Positions 15,929-24,559 of a stretch of 64,000 bases of DNA are shown in pieces. The translations under genes and the position numbers were made by a program. How positions within the stretch are numbered: the stretch's first letter is position 1; every line of letters begins with the position of its first letter. This DNA is from Bacteroidia bacterium (GTDB taxonomy: Bacteria > Bacteroidota > Bacteroidia > Chitinophagales > UBA2359), in the NCBI GenBank assembly GCA_030427245.1, contig JAUHXA010000010.1, positions 62,001 to 126,000 of the forward strand, written 5' to 3'. Under the pieces are notes generated by a model. It was given only the letters and a program-made list of their open reading frames with translations, made no database searches and was not told the origin of the DNA.

Positions 15929-17371
15929 TTATTCATCCTCCTCAAAAAGTATGTCCATTGTAAATGCTTGGTCTATCAAACCGAGACTGTGTTCGTTGGA
16001 GTACAAACCGAATGTTGTTATCATATTCCAAAACAACTGCTTGCGGGTATTGGTATTCGCTTTGAATACCGCCATTTTAGTTCTTAGCTCTTTGGCGTAG
16101 GATTTGGAAACAATGAAGTCGGTATTGTAAAATTTGAGTTCAAAAAGATTGATAACATGGTCGTTTCGGTCAATCAACAGGTCAATTTGAGTGCCTTTTT
16201 GCCCTTCAATACCTTGACTTCGATAAGTGGAAGATTCAGAATAGATGCCTCCTATTCGCAGAGCTTTTTTAATTTGAGGAATGTGTTTGAGGCATATACT
16301 TTCAAAAGCATAGCCCGACCAGATTTTATAAGTTTGCGTCTGACTGAATTTTTTCCACATCCCTTTTTCTTCCAACCTTTTTCCTTCAATGAACTTCAAA
16401 TAAAACAGAGAATATTCATCCGTCAAACGATAACGCCTTCCGTTCTTTTTCTTACCAAAAGCATAATAGGGAGTAATGAACCCAGAGTGTGTCAGTTCTT
16501 CAATGACTTTTGAAGTATTTCCACCATTCGAAAATTTTCCCAATGCAATGATTTCTTTTCTCGTCAGACCTTGCCACTTCTCTGCCAACAATCGGATGAT
16601 TTTAATGTGGTCTTCTGCACGGTCAAATAGCGCAAAATACAGGGAATCAAACTCATCGCTTAATAGCGCATTGGAGGAAAAGAAAATGCGGTCAATATTT
16701 TGAGCTGCACTTTGTCCGCCTTCGACTTCCTTCAAATAATGAGGGATTCCCCCCATCGCCATGTATAATTGTATGATTTGATAGTGGTCAAAATTGAAGG
16801 ATTTGCTTTTGAAGTAGGCTTTGGTTTCCGCTAAGTTGAAAGGTTTGAGGTTGATTCTTCGGGTAATTCGGTTGTGCAAGCCTCCTCTGTTTTTTACCAC
16901 TTTCTGAATCATCCAAGAAGCTGCCGAACCGCAAATCACTACCACCGCATTTTTTTGAGAAGCCCAGTCGTTCCAAAATAAACCAAAGGCTTTCAAAAAG
17001 CCCGATTTGCGGGTTGCCATCCACGGAAGTTCGTCAAAGAAAAAGACCTTTTTTTGTGTGTGGTCTTGCTTTTCAAAATAGAGCATCAACATTTGAAAGG
17101 CTTCTAACCAGTTTTTAGGCGTTTGAAAAGGAACAATAGGCTGGGTATGAAAATTCAGCCGATTGGTGAAGTTTTGTAGTTGTTCTTTTCGTGTACCATT
17201 CTGAATACCTGTCATTTCAAAACAAATAGAATCAGCATAAACCGTTCTTACCAAATACGTTTTCCCGACTCTTCGGCGACCAATTACTGCCACCATTTCG
17301 GGTTCATGAGAAGCCATTGCTTTTTTTAAAATAGCTTGTTCTTCTTGTCGTCCAGTGAATATTCTGTTCAT
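15929..17371 (-). CDS. AAA ATPase with DUF234 domain (ATPase_2 family)
   Basis: 480 residues from the ATG at 17371. The N-terminal P-loop ATPase has Walker A VIGRRRVGKTYLVR, Walker B KVFFFDELPWM and a sensor-like VVICGSAASWM. The middle is a winged-helix region (GLTRKEIIALGKFSNGG). The C-terminal DUF234 is a PD-(D/E)XK nuclease-like fold with GTQIDLLIDRNDHVINLFELKF. The family is common in archaea and scattered in Bacteroidota, with no settled role. The in-frame start at 17407 would overlap the lipoprotein gene, and the family starts with MNRIFTGRQ-type sequence. Possibly an accessory gene. Confidence 0.8.
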   Translation of the reverse strand: MNRIFTGRQEEQAILKKAMASHEPEMVAVIGRRRVGKTYLVRTVYADSICFEMTGIQNGTRKEQLQNFTNRLNFHTQPIVPFQTPKNWLEAFQMLMLYFEKQDHTQKKVFFFDELPWMATRKSGFLKAFGLFWNDWASQKNAVVVICGSAASWMIQKVVKNRGGLHNRITRRINLKPFNLAETKAYFKSKSFNFDHYQIIQLYMAMGGIPHYLKEVEGGQSAAQNIDRIFFSSNALLSDEFDSLYFALFDRAEDHIKIIRLLAEKWQGLTRKEIIALGKFSNGGNTSKVIEELTHSGFITPYYAFGKKKNGRRYRLTDEYSLFYLKFIEGKRLEEKGMWKKFSQTQTYKIWSGYAFESICLKHIPQIKKALRIGGIYSESSTYRSQGIEGQKGTQIDLLIDRNDHVINLFELKFYNTDFIVSKSYAKELRTKMAVFKANTNTRKQLFWNMITTFGLYSNEHSLGLIDQAFTMDILFEEDE

Positions 17372-17396
17372 AAGTGATGTAAATATTAACTTCAAA

Positions 17397-17702
17397 CTAT
17401 TGAGCATCTGATCTTTCTAATAAAACATCTCCCCAAATCAGACCTGCATCATCAAGACAGATTTTTTGCATGTTTTCTTTTAAATCAGGTGAATTGAACT
17501 TTATACAGTTACTACTAATTTTTCCAATAAAACTTTGACTACTATTTGAGGTCACTTGCACATGCTCACCTGTAGAACGAATTGATATTTTAATAAAAAA
17601 ATCAGAATTTATCCACTTTCCCTCAAATTTCTCTACTGGAGTATTTGTGTTACAAGAGAACAAAAAAACTAAAGAAAAAAGAATCAATACAAAGTTTTTC
17701 AT
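17397..17702 (-). CDS. Small lipoprotein of unknown function
   Basis: 101 residues with a lipoprotein signal: hydrophobic stretch FVLILFSLVFLF and lipobox LFSC (Cys17). The rest looks like a lipocalin or beta-sandwich fragment (KFEGKWINSDFFIKISI, EHVQVTSN). It would be anchored in the outer or inner membrane. It precedes the ATPase by 25 bp on the same strand, but the pairing may be accidental. Family not recognised. Confidence 0.65.
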   Translation of the reverse strand: MKNFVLILFSLVFLFSCNTNTPVEKFEGKWINSDFFIKISIRSTGEHVQVTSNSSQSFIGKISSNCIKFNSPDLKENMQKICLDDAGLIWGDVLLERSDAQ

Positions 17703-18038
17703 GATATTATTTGCCCACTCTTAACGCTTTGTTTGGCAGTGATTGCGTTTACGCATTTCCCAAAATGGAAGAGTTTGTAAAATGAATCCCCTGTATTTAG
17801 TAGCTTCATTATGATAAACGGCTAAAATTACTCAAAAATACTATTTTTAGCCCACTATTAAAAATGATAATGGGCTAAAACTACTTAAAATGATAAGTTT
17901 TAGCCCGCTACCCTTCAATGCCTCCTCAACTATTTACATAAGATGTCCAATAATATTTTTTCATTGAAGAATGAGAAATTGCTTTTAGATGGATAACTTT
18001 GCAACTTCAATTTTTTAAAAAGAAAAATCAGTACAAAC
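17703..18038. other. Divergent intergenic stretch with several inverted repeats
   Basis: Holds alternating copies of a TTTTAGCCC word (17845-17853; inverted 17872-17880; direct again 17898-17906), so two alternative hairpins are possible. It also has an attC-like folded sequence at 17717-17774 and the -7 box for the DUF4293 gene. No ORF of note. Confidence 0.55.
17994..18001 (+). promoter_or_regulatory. -7 box (TAACTTTG) upstream of the DUF4293 gene
   Basis: Exact TAnnTTTG match, 37 bp before the ATG at 18039. Confidence 0.45.
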
Positions 18039-18443
18039 ATGATACAACGAATTCAATCTATATATCTCCTTTTATCCGTCATTTTCAGCATTGTAGCAGT
18101 AGCGGCACCGATTCCTTATGCCTTTAGTGGCGAAACGGCTCTTCACTTCAATGGCCAAATTGCTTTGGTTGTGCTTGCAGCTATTATTGCAGTAGTGAGT
18201 TTGGCGAATATCTTTTTGTTCCGAAACCGAAAACTTCAAATGACAATTTGTAATGTTATTACAGCTCTGACTGTAATCATGATATTTGTGGCAGGTTATT
18301 TTTCGGTAGCACACGAGGCTATTCCCGACGTTCCTCATTATGGGACGGCTCTTCCAGGCTTGGTGTTGGTAGCAAACTTGTTGGCAAAACGAGGTATTAA
18401 GGCCGATGAAGATTTGGTAAGGTCTGCGGATAGACTTCGATAA
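18039..18443 (+). CDS. DUF4293 membrane protein
   Basis: 134 residues with four transmembrane helices and the typical start MIQRIQSIYLLLSVIFSI. DUF4293 is a Bacteroidota-specific family of unknown function, usually a single-copy chromosomal gene. The ATG at 18039 matches the family. It reads towards dusB 132 bp further on, so co-transcription is possible. Confidence 0.85.
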   Translation: MIQRIQSIYLLLSVIFSIVAVAAPIPYAFSGETALHFNGQIALVVLAAIIAVVSLANIFLFRNRKLQMTICNVITALTVIMIFVAGYFSVAHEAIPDVPHYGTALPGLVLVANLLAKRGIKADEDLVRSADRLR

Positions 18444-18575
18444 TTATGGTGATTTGTGATTGGTGCTTGAGTTGGGATTGAAACTAATTTTGACGAAAAG
18501 GAGTTTAAATCATACAGTAATATGGCAATACAACCATTCAACAGTATAATCATTCAGCCATAAAACAATACAACA

Positions 18576-19610
18576 ATGGTCAAAATAGCCGACATAGAAT
18601 TGGGAGATTTTCCGCTTTTGCTTGCTCCAATGGAGGATGTGAGTGATCCACCTTTTCGTGCAATTTGTAAGAAACTAGGAGCGGATTTGATGTACACCGA
18701 ATTTATCAGTTCGGAGGGATTGATAAGGGATGCTGCCAAGAGTGTGGAAAAATTGGATATTTACGACGAAGAACGACCTATTGGTATCCAAATATTTGGG
18801 GCTAACTTGGACTCTATGCGTCGTTCTGCCGAGTTGGTAGAGGCTGCAAAACCTGAATTGTTGGACATCAACTACGGTTGTCCTGTCAAAAAAGTGACCT
18901 GTAAAATGTCGGGTGCGGGTATTCTTCAAGACATCCCGAAGATGGTGAAACTGACCGACCACATTGTGAAGTCGACCAAACTACCTGTGACGGTCAAAAC
19001 TCGTTTGGGTTGGGACGATGATACCAAATACATTGTGGAAGTAACCGAAAGATTGCAGGATGTAGGCATCAAAGCGATTGCGATACATGGACGAACTCGA
19101 AAACAGATGTACAAGGGTGAAGCGGATTGGACTTTGATTGGAGAGATTGCGAACAATCCTCGTATTCACATTCCTGTGTTTGGCAATGGAGATATAGATT
19201 CTGGACCAAAGGCTTTGGAAATGAAAAATCGCTATGGGGTGGATGGCATTATGATTGGTCGGGCTTCAATTGGTTATCCTTGGATTTTTAGAGAAATCAA
19301 GCATTTTTTGGAAACAGGTGAAGAACTTGCTCCGCCTACAGCACTGGAACGTGTGGCTGTAGCAAAAGAACATTTAGAGAAGTCATTGGAGTGGAAGGGA
19401 CTGCATCGTGGAGTGGTGGAAACACGTCGACATTATACCAACTACTTCCGAGGTTTTCCAAATATCAAACCTTTGAGATTGAAGTTGGTAACGAGTTATG
19501 AGCCTCAAGAATTATTCGACACTTTGGAAGAGATTGCAGAGTTATACAAGGATTTTGAAGTAGTGGGTAAGCGTGAATTGGTAGGGGCAACTTTGGCAGG
19601 AAAGAAATAA
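18576..19610 (+). CDS. dusB: tRNA-dihydrouridine synthase
   Basis: 344 residues. TIM-barrel FMN enzyme with LLLAPMEDVSDPPFR at the N-terminus, the catalytic Cys in DINYGCPVKKV, substrate-site KTRLGWDD, AIHGRTRKQMYKGEADW and the phosphate-binding GVDGIMIGRASIGYPWIF. It reduces specific uridines in tRNA D-loops. Assigned to the DusB subgroup from sequence resemblance and the C-terminal helical domain. It converges with the YkvA-like gene (16 bp gap). Confidence 0.93.
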   Translation: MVKIADIELGDFPLLLAPMEDVSDPPFRAICKKLGADLMYTEFISSEGLIRDAAKSVEKLDIYDEERPIGIQIFGANLDSMRRSAELVEAAKPELLDINYGCPVKKVTCKMSGAGILQDIPKMVKLTDHIVKSTKLPVTVKTRLGWDDDTKYIVEVTERLQDVGIKAIAIHGRTRKQMYKGEADWTLIGEIANNPRIHIPVFGNGDIDSGPKALEMKNRYGVDGIMIGRASIGYPWIFREIKHFLETGEELAPPTALERVAVAKEHLEKSLEWKGLHRGVVETRRHYTNYFRGFPNIKPLRLKLVTSYEPQELFDTLEEIAELYKDFEVVGKRELVGATLAGKK

Positions 19611-19626
19611 AATTATAATCATAACA

Positions 19627-20178
19627 TTACTTATTCAATGCCTTAATCAACTCTGCTTTGGTCAACTTAGAGCGCCCTTCAATGTTGCGAGCCTGCGCCA
19701 ATTTGTACAATTCTTGATAAGTTGCTTCTTCCAAATTATTGTCTTTCAGTTTTTTCCATGTTTCAAACTGTTCGAGTTCTGTTGAAAGTGTCGTAAATAC
19801 CCAAGTTAATAGGCTGACATCATCCAAATACCCAAAAAATGGAATAAAATCAGGTACAATGTCCAATGGAGATATAAAATAGATAATAGCTCCTAACATC
19901 ATCACAATCTTTGTTATCTCTATTCCTCTATAGTTCCCAATCGCATACGCTTTAATCATTTGTGTCAGCAATATGCCGGAGGTTATAACACTGGAGCTCA
20001 TCTGACCAATGCCCTCGTATTTTTTGAACTTATTAAGAGCAGTCATTCCTACTGTAAACATTCGATAGGGATGAGAAATAATACTTCCTGCTCGGCGAAT
20101 TAAGACTCTAAAAAGAAGCGTTTTAGAAATAGTCATTCCTTGTTTCAGTAAGCGTTTGTTTGTTTTTTTAGATGACAT
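19627..20178 (-). CDS. YkvA/DUF1232 membrane protein with C-terminal Rho_N/SAP-like motif
   Basis: About 183 residues. The central DUF1232 motif (AIIYFISPLDIVPDFIPF...) is the YkvA signature: two short hydrophobic helices around SPLDxxPDxIP. The C-terminal ~35 residues (TYQELYKLAQARNIEGRSK, then LTKAELIKALNK) look like a Rho_N/SAP-type helix-extended-loop-helix, which often binds nucleic acid. Role unknown. I take the Met of MSSKKTNK; a start six residues earlier is possible. Confidence 0.8.
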   Translation of the reverse strand: MSSKKTNKRLLKQGMTISKTLLFRVLIRRAGSIISHPYRMFTVGMTALNKFKKYEGIGQMSSSVITSGILLTQMIKAYAIGNYRGIEITKIVMMLGAIIYFISPLDIVPDFIPFFGYLDDVSLLTWVFTTLSTELEQFETWKKLKDNNLEEATYQELYKLAQARNIEGRSKLTKAELIKALNK

Positions 20179-20320
20179 TTTAGTTTGTTTTAGCATTTAA
20201 AAATTGGGTATAAATGAAAGGCTAAAAAAGTCAAAAAGTTTACACAGCAAGAAAATCTATTTTATGCAAAAATGGGTATATTGGTAAAAAAGTCTAACTC
20301 CATATTCAATTATCAAGTCT

Positions 20321-21784
20321 ATGTTAGTCATTATCAGCGACCTTCACTTCACTGATGGCAGTTCTGGAGAAACCATTGGAGCAGGTGCCTTCAAAATCTT
20401 CAAAGATCGTATCAATGAAATCGCCTATCGTGCATCCAAACAAAAAGGCAACAACTACCAGCCCATCGAAAGAATAGATATTCTATTGCTGGGAGATATT
20501 TTGGACTTGATTCGGTCAGATGTTTGGCTCAAAAACCCAAGAGGCATCCGTCCGTGGAGCGATTTACAAGACGATGCCACGATAGATATCATTGAAGAAA
20601 TCACCCAAAAGACACTGCAATATAACAAAGAAGCCCTCCATGTTTTCAAAGCATTGCAGGAAACAGCACCACAAACACGAGCGAGTTTGAGGAGTTTTGA
20701 AAAAAAAGAACAAAAGATTCAATTGCCTATTCCGATGGTCGATAATCTTCGCTCAATGCGTTCTTCTGCTTCAATGATGCCTGCGAGTTTTCAAGAAGTA
20801 CAGCAAAGTGAGCAAATGCATTGGCAAGATGTAGAGGTCAAAATACACTACATGGTCGGCAATCACGATTGGTTTTTCCATCTTAAAGGCGAGCGCTACA
20901 ACCAAATCCGCCAATCCATTATTGATGCGATGGGCTTGTCCAATAAAACAGGTGAACCTTTTCCGCATGAACCCGACGAGTCTGCCGAACTGCTGAAAAT
21001 CTTGCGAGAACACAAAGTTTTGGCTCGGCATGGAGATATTTACGACAACTTCAATTTTGAAGGAAATCGGGACAAGGCTTCTTTGGGCGATGCTGTAGTG
21101 ATTGAATTGGTGAATCGCTTTCCAGATTTGGTTTTTCGGCAATATGGCGATGAATTACCCCCAGAATTCATCGAAGGATTGAAGGAACTGGACAATGTGC
21201 GCCCTATTTTTCACATACCGATTTGGATTTCGGGTTTGTTGGAAAGAACGGTGAAAGACAAGGTGGTTCGCAAGGAAGTGCAAAAATTGTGGAATAAGAT
21301 GGTAGATGAATTTATGTGTCTTGATTTTATCAAAGAACGAGATACTTGGTCGCCCATTGACCGAGTTGACCAACTCCAAATCGCCCTAAAAATCAGCCAA
21401 CTCCCCTTTAAAACCCTCAACACTTTGGTATTGAAGCTGCAAAAACTCTTGCCTGACGACCCCAGCAGTGCTTCGTTTAGCAAACATGCCGCAAAGGAAA
21501 AGGAATTGGAGTGTGAGGATTCGATTTACAATTATGTGGTCTATGGTCATACACATCATTTTGAAATGACTCCTTTGCGGGTGTGTGATGCTGCAAATGG
21601 TGATAAAATCAACAAACTTTATCTCAATTCGGGTACGTTTCGGGCGGTGCATGATTTGGTGACTTTGGATGAACGGGAACGACAGTTTTTCAGTCATAAG
21701 GTGATGACTTACCTCATTTTTTACAAAGACGATGAACGCAAAGGGCGTGGTTTTGAAGTGTGGAATGGCGCATTGGGGATGTAG
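20321..21784 (+). CDS. Calcineurin-like metallophosphoesterase
   Basis: 487 residues with all five metal-binding blocks: ISDLHFTDG at the N-terminus, LLGDILDL (about 65), VGNHDWFF (about 185), ARHGDIYD (about 238) and VYGHTHHFE (about 409). Long insertions separate the blocks, including a helical segment at about 280-370. Cytoplasmic, with no signal peptide. Substrate unknown. Monocistronic; the stop lies 3 bp from the convergent kelch gene's stop. Enzyme class is secure. Confidence 0.88.
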   Translation: MLVIISDLHFTDGSSGETIGAGAFKIFKDRINEIAYRASKQKGNNYQPIERIDILLLGDILDLIRSDVWLKNPRGIRPWSDLQDDATIDIIEEITQKTLQYNKEALHVFKALQETAPQTRASLRSFEKKEQKIQLPIPMVDNLRSMRSSASMMPASFQEVQQSEQMHWQDVEVKIHYMVGNHDWFFHLKGERYNQIRQSIIDAMGLSNKTGEPFPHEPDESAELLKILREHKVLARHGDIYDNFNFEGNRDKASLGDAVVIELVNRFPDLVFRQYGDELPPEFIEGLKELDNVRPIFHIPIWISGLLERTVKDKVVRKEVQKLWNKMVDEFMCLDFIKERDTWSPIDRVDQLQIALKISQLPFKTLNTLVLKLQKLLPDDPSSASFSKHAAKEKELECEDSIYNYVVYGHTHHFEMTPLRVCDAANGDKINKLYLNSGTFRAVHDLVTLDERERQFFSHKVMTYLIFYKDDERKGRGFEVWNGALGM

Positions 21785-21787
21785 AAG

Positions 21788-23041
21788 TCAAAATTCTATA
21801 CAATTCAAATTCAAGGTAATCATCTCAGACTGCAATACCGCTTCATTTTCATTTCGACCTCCAATGACCAGCAATTTCACCTCTGACAAATTCTCTGATT
21901 CCACCAAAGTCGTGCTGTGTCCATAGCGAGGAAAGGTCAAGGAACAATCCAAAGTCAGCAAGCCTTCACTTTCGGGATTAAAAAGCGTGAGTTCACTTTG
22001 TGTATCGAAGAGGTTTTTGCCTCCTGCAATGAGTATCCAACCGTTTGGCAAATTGGTGGCGGTGTGGTAAGCGATTGAAGTGGAAAGAAAAGTATTGGGT
22101 ACATTTCGGACAGGATTTTCTAGGTCGTAAATTAATATTTCATTGTGAAAATCAAAGCCATTTTGCCCGCCAATAATGACCACTCCTTTATTGCCGATTC
22201 GATTGACCGTATGACCTACACGAGGCGTAAATTTATCCCCTACATTTTTTGACTCCAAACTATTGGAGGTGACGTTATAAACTTCAATGGCATCGGTTGT
22301 TTGTTGAGTATCAAAAGCAATTCCTCCTACAATCAATACTTGATTCCCGTCAAAAAAAGTGGCTGTATGAAAGGCACGATTGACCTGCAAAGAGGCAGAA
22401 ATACTGGAACTGAAATTGGTAGGATGATACAATTCCACCCGATTATCATTGGGATTTCCCCCAATCAGCAATATTTGACTACTATTGAAGAGCCAAGTAG
22501 CGGTATGTCCTGCTCGGGGAATTTCCACTTTATCGGCAGTCCATTCGTTGTTGTTGCCATTGTAAATACTAAGTCTGTCCGAGATTTCCGAAGCATCTAT
22601 TGAAGTCCAGTCAAAAGGCATATCCAAATGCATCAAACTCAAATCGCCCTGAATTCCTCCTAACGCAAAGTTTTTTTTAGAAGTCAGATCAGCAGCTATC
22701 GCATTGAAGGCGAATTGACGCACACTGAATGGTTCTCTCGGAACTTGTCCTGTGTCTGCCAAAGCCGTTCCGTCAATATTGAAGAATTGACCAAAATTTG
22801 GCTGCAACGTTCCTCCCGACACCAAAATCTTATCCATTCCCAAAGAGTCGTTAAATAAGATTGTTTTGTGAAAAATTCTGGTATTAGACAACTCTGTAAG
22901 CCTAGGTTCATTGGCTGCAACTTGACAGGAAGTGGCATCTGTGCAAGGTTCGAGAGGAGGCAGATTCCAGAAGTTTTCGCAGGCAGAGAATAGGCATAAA
23001 AAGCAAATTAAATAGAACGATATGTGTTTTCCTATGAACAC
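21788..23041 (-). CDS. Kelch-repeat lipoprotein
   Basis: About 417 residues. Lipoprotein signal (HISFYLICFLCLFSAC), then six or seven kelch-like blades (AGHTATWLFNSSQILLIGG, AFHTATFFDGNQVLIVGG, VGHTVNRIGNKGVVIIGG, AYHTATNLPNGWILIAGG, YGHSTTLVESENLSEVKLL). A surface-exposed beta-propeller for binding is likely. Start: a GTG at 23137 directly after the caspase stop is in frame, but it would put a 17-bp-stem palindrome (23058-23103) inside the coding region and give a long hydrophilic leader. The GTG at 23041 gives a proper lipoprotein signal, so I prefer it. Third gene of a minus-strand set with the caspase-like gene. Confidence 0.75.
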   Translation of the reverse strand: MFIGKHISFYLICFLCLFSACENFWNLPPLEPCTDATSCQVAANEPRLTELSNTRIFHKTILFNDSLGMDKILVSGGTLQPNFGQFFNIDGTALADTGQVPREPFSVRQFAFNAIAADLTSKKNFALGGIQGDLSLMHLDMPFDWTSIDASEISDRLSIYNGNNNEWTADKVEIPRAGHTATWLFNSSQILLIGGNPNDNRVELYHPTNFSSSISASLQVNRAFHTATFFDGNQVLIVGGIAFDTQQTTDAIEVYNVTSNSLESKNVGDKFTPRVGHTVNRIGNKGVVIIGGQNGFDFHNEILIYDLENPVRNVPNTFLSTSIAYHTATNLPNGWILIAGGKNLFDTQSELTLFNPESEGLLTLDCSLTFPRYGHSTTLVESENLSEVKLLVIGGRNENEAVLQSEMITLNLNCIEF

Positions 23042-23057
23042 GCCCTTTCTCTTTTCA

Positions 23058-23103
23058 TTTTTTATCGCAGCATAAGGTTTAAACCCTATGCTGCGATAAA
23101 AAA
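23058..23103. other. 17-bp-stem palindrome between caspase-like and kelch genes
   Basis: TTTTTTATCGCAGCATA / TATGCTGCGATAAAAAA, with a 12-base loop that is itself largely palindromic (GGTTTAAACC). A-runs rather than T-runs follow it, so it is not a classical terminator. It may act as an mRNA processing or stability element separating the two genes. Confidence 0.6.
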
Positions 23104-23137
23104 CTGCTCTTTTTTCTTTTTGTCTATGACTTTTCAC

Positions 23138-24508
23138 TTAATCATGCAGTTGGTAAATAAAGAAATCTCCCTTGCCTTTGAAAACGGGATGCTGCTCACC
23201 TTCTTGATTACGCACCAATTCTGGCACTCGATGATTGACATATCGAAGCAACTCTTGTGCGTCTATCAAACCATCTGCTGTAATCTCCTGCAAAAGTTGA
23301 GGCGTTGTAATGAGCCTTTTTCCATTTCGAGAAAACGTGAAAGGGTCTTGTTTGTAGTCGGAAGTAAAGTTTGTGTTTATTTGATTGTCAAACACTTCCA
23401 AAATTGCAGTGGTCAAAGCACCATGTTTCCAGTCGGGATGTTCAAATGCTTCTTCGGCAGAAGCGGTCAATATCACGCTTTGTGTTTTGTTTTTCTTCAA
23501 TCGCCGTTTGACCTTCACCTTCATCGCCTTTTTTGCGCCACTCGACTTCGCCACCAAACCGTTGCTTACCAATTTTCCACTGTGACAAGCATCGAAAATA
23601 AGGAGGGAATTGCAGGGCATTTTTTCAATTTCGTTGATGATATAACTCCCCGAAATACCTGTGTTGGCTTTGTTGCCATGGTCAAAATTGTAGGGCATAA
23701 ACCGAATTTCTTCTTGTGAAATTTTTCCATACGAGGTTCTGTCACCGTGCCCCGAAAAGAACGCCATGATTACATCGCTTTTATTCACCGATTTTTTTAC
23801 TTCTTCAATGAGTGTGACGACCGCTTCTTTAGTCGCGGTGGAATCCGTCAAGTGGTATTTTTTTACATTGCGGTATAGGTCTTTTTGGTTTACAAAAACA
23901 GAATCAATGGCTTCCGCATCTTTTGCAGGATAATTCAAGGTCTGAATATCGTCCATTAGGTAGTCGCCCACTCCAATGGTGACCAAATGCAATACAGGTA
24001 AAATATTGTTGGGAGTGTCTTTGTAGAAAATGTGGAAAGTAGTTTTGTTTGTGGTTTTGCCTTTGTTCGTAACCGCCACTTCAATTTTGTTGATGCCCGA
24101 TTGAAGGGAAAGTTCTAAGATTTCCAACTGATCAATGATGGCATCTTTGTAGTAATAATAAGGAGGGAGTATTGTATAGCTGTTGGCTCCTTTCTGCAAT
24201 AATTCATTGGCTTGTTCTCTTCTATCTTCCGCATTTTCGGATAGAAATAATCCTTTCCATGTTCTCCAATTTTCGTGGTTAACCTTTGTTTGAACACTTT
24301 CGATGGGATAGTTGGAATTGACTTCAAGTATCAACGAAAACTTGGAGGAACGAACCGTATCCGTTGGATTGACCCATTGTACTTTGGGCGGATTAGCATC
24401 ATAAGGAACGATTTCGGATAAGTCCACCTCCCAACCTTGGGGGTAAAGAGCTAAACTCGAAGCCGATAGGAAAAAAGCAATACATAGTTTGAGTAGATTT
24501 GTATTCAT
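23138..24508 (-). CDS. Secreted caspase-like protease (peptidase C14)
   Basis: 456 residues. Signal peptide (LCIAFFLSASSLALYPQG), an N-terminal beta-sandwich (KVQWVNPTDTVRSSKFSLIL), then a caspase p20-like domain with LVTIGVGDYLMDDIQTLNYP, the His in MAFFSGHGDRTSYG, the Cys in LLIFDACHSGKLVSNG and a p10-like ILTASAEEAFEHPDWKHGAL. Both catalytic residues are present. The N-terminal plus caspase layout parallels the gene at the window's left edge. Lies 51 bp behind a membrane protein gene and ahead of a kelch lipoprotein on the same strand, suggesting a cell-envelope system. Substrate unknown. Confidence 0.88.
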   Translation of the reverse strand: MNTNLLKLCIAFFLSASSLALYPQGWEVDLSEIVPYDANPPKVQWVNPTDTVRSSKFSLILEVNSNYPIESVQTKVNHENWRTWKGLFLSENAEDRREQANELLQKGANSYTILPPYYYYKDAIIDQLEILELSLQSGINKIEVAVTNKGKTTNKTTFHIFYKDTPNNILPVLHLVTIGVGDYLMDDIQTLNYPAKDAEAIDSVFVNQKDLYRNVKKYHLTDSTATKEAVVTLIEEVKKSVNKSDVIMAFFSGHGDRTSYGKISQEEIRFMPYNFDHGNKANTGISGSYIINEIEKMPCNSLLIFDACHSGKLVSNGLVAKSSGAKKAMKVKVKRRLKKNKTQSVILTASAEEAFEHPDWKHGALTTAILEVFDNQINTNFTSDYKQDPFTFSRNGKRLITTPQLLQEITADGLIDAQELLRYVNHRVPELVRNQEGEQHPVFKGKGDFFIYQLHD

Positions 24509-24559
24509 AGCTCTGGATTTGAATTTCGTCTTAAAATCCTATGATTGTAGTGAGGAATT

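Noticed and set aside
15929-17702. ATPase and small lipoprotein as a two-gene defence unit
   Set aside because: Same strand and near, but the DUF234 ATPase family usually stands alone and the lipoprotein shows no link.
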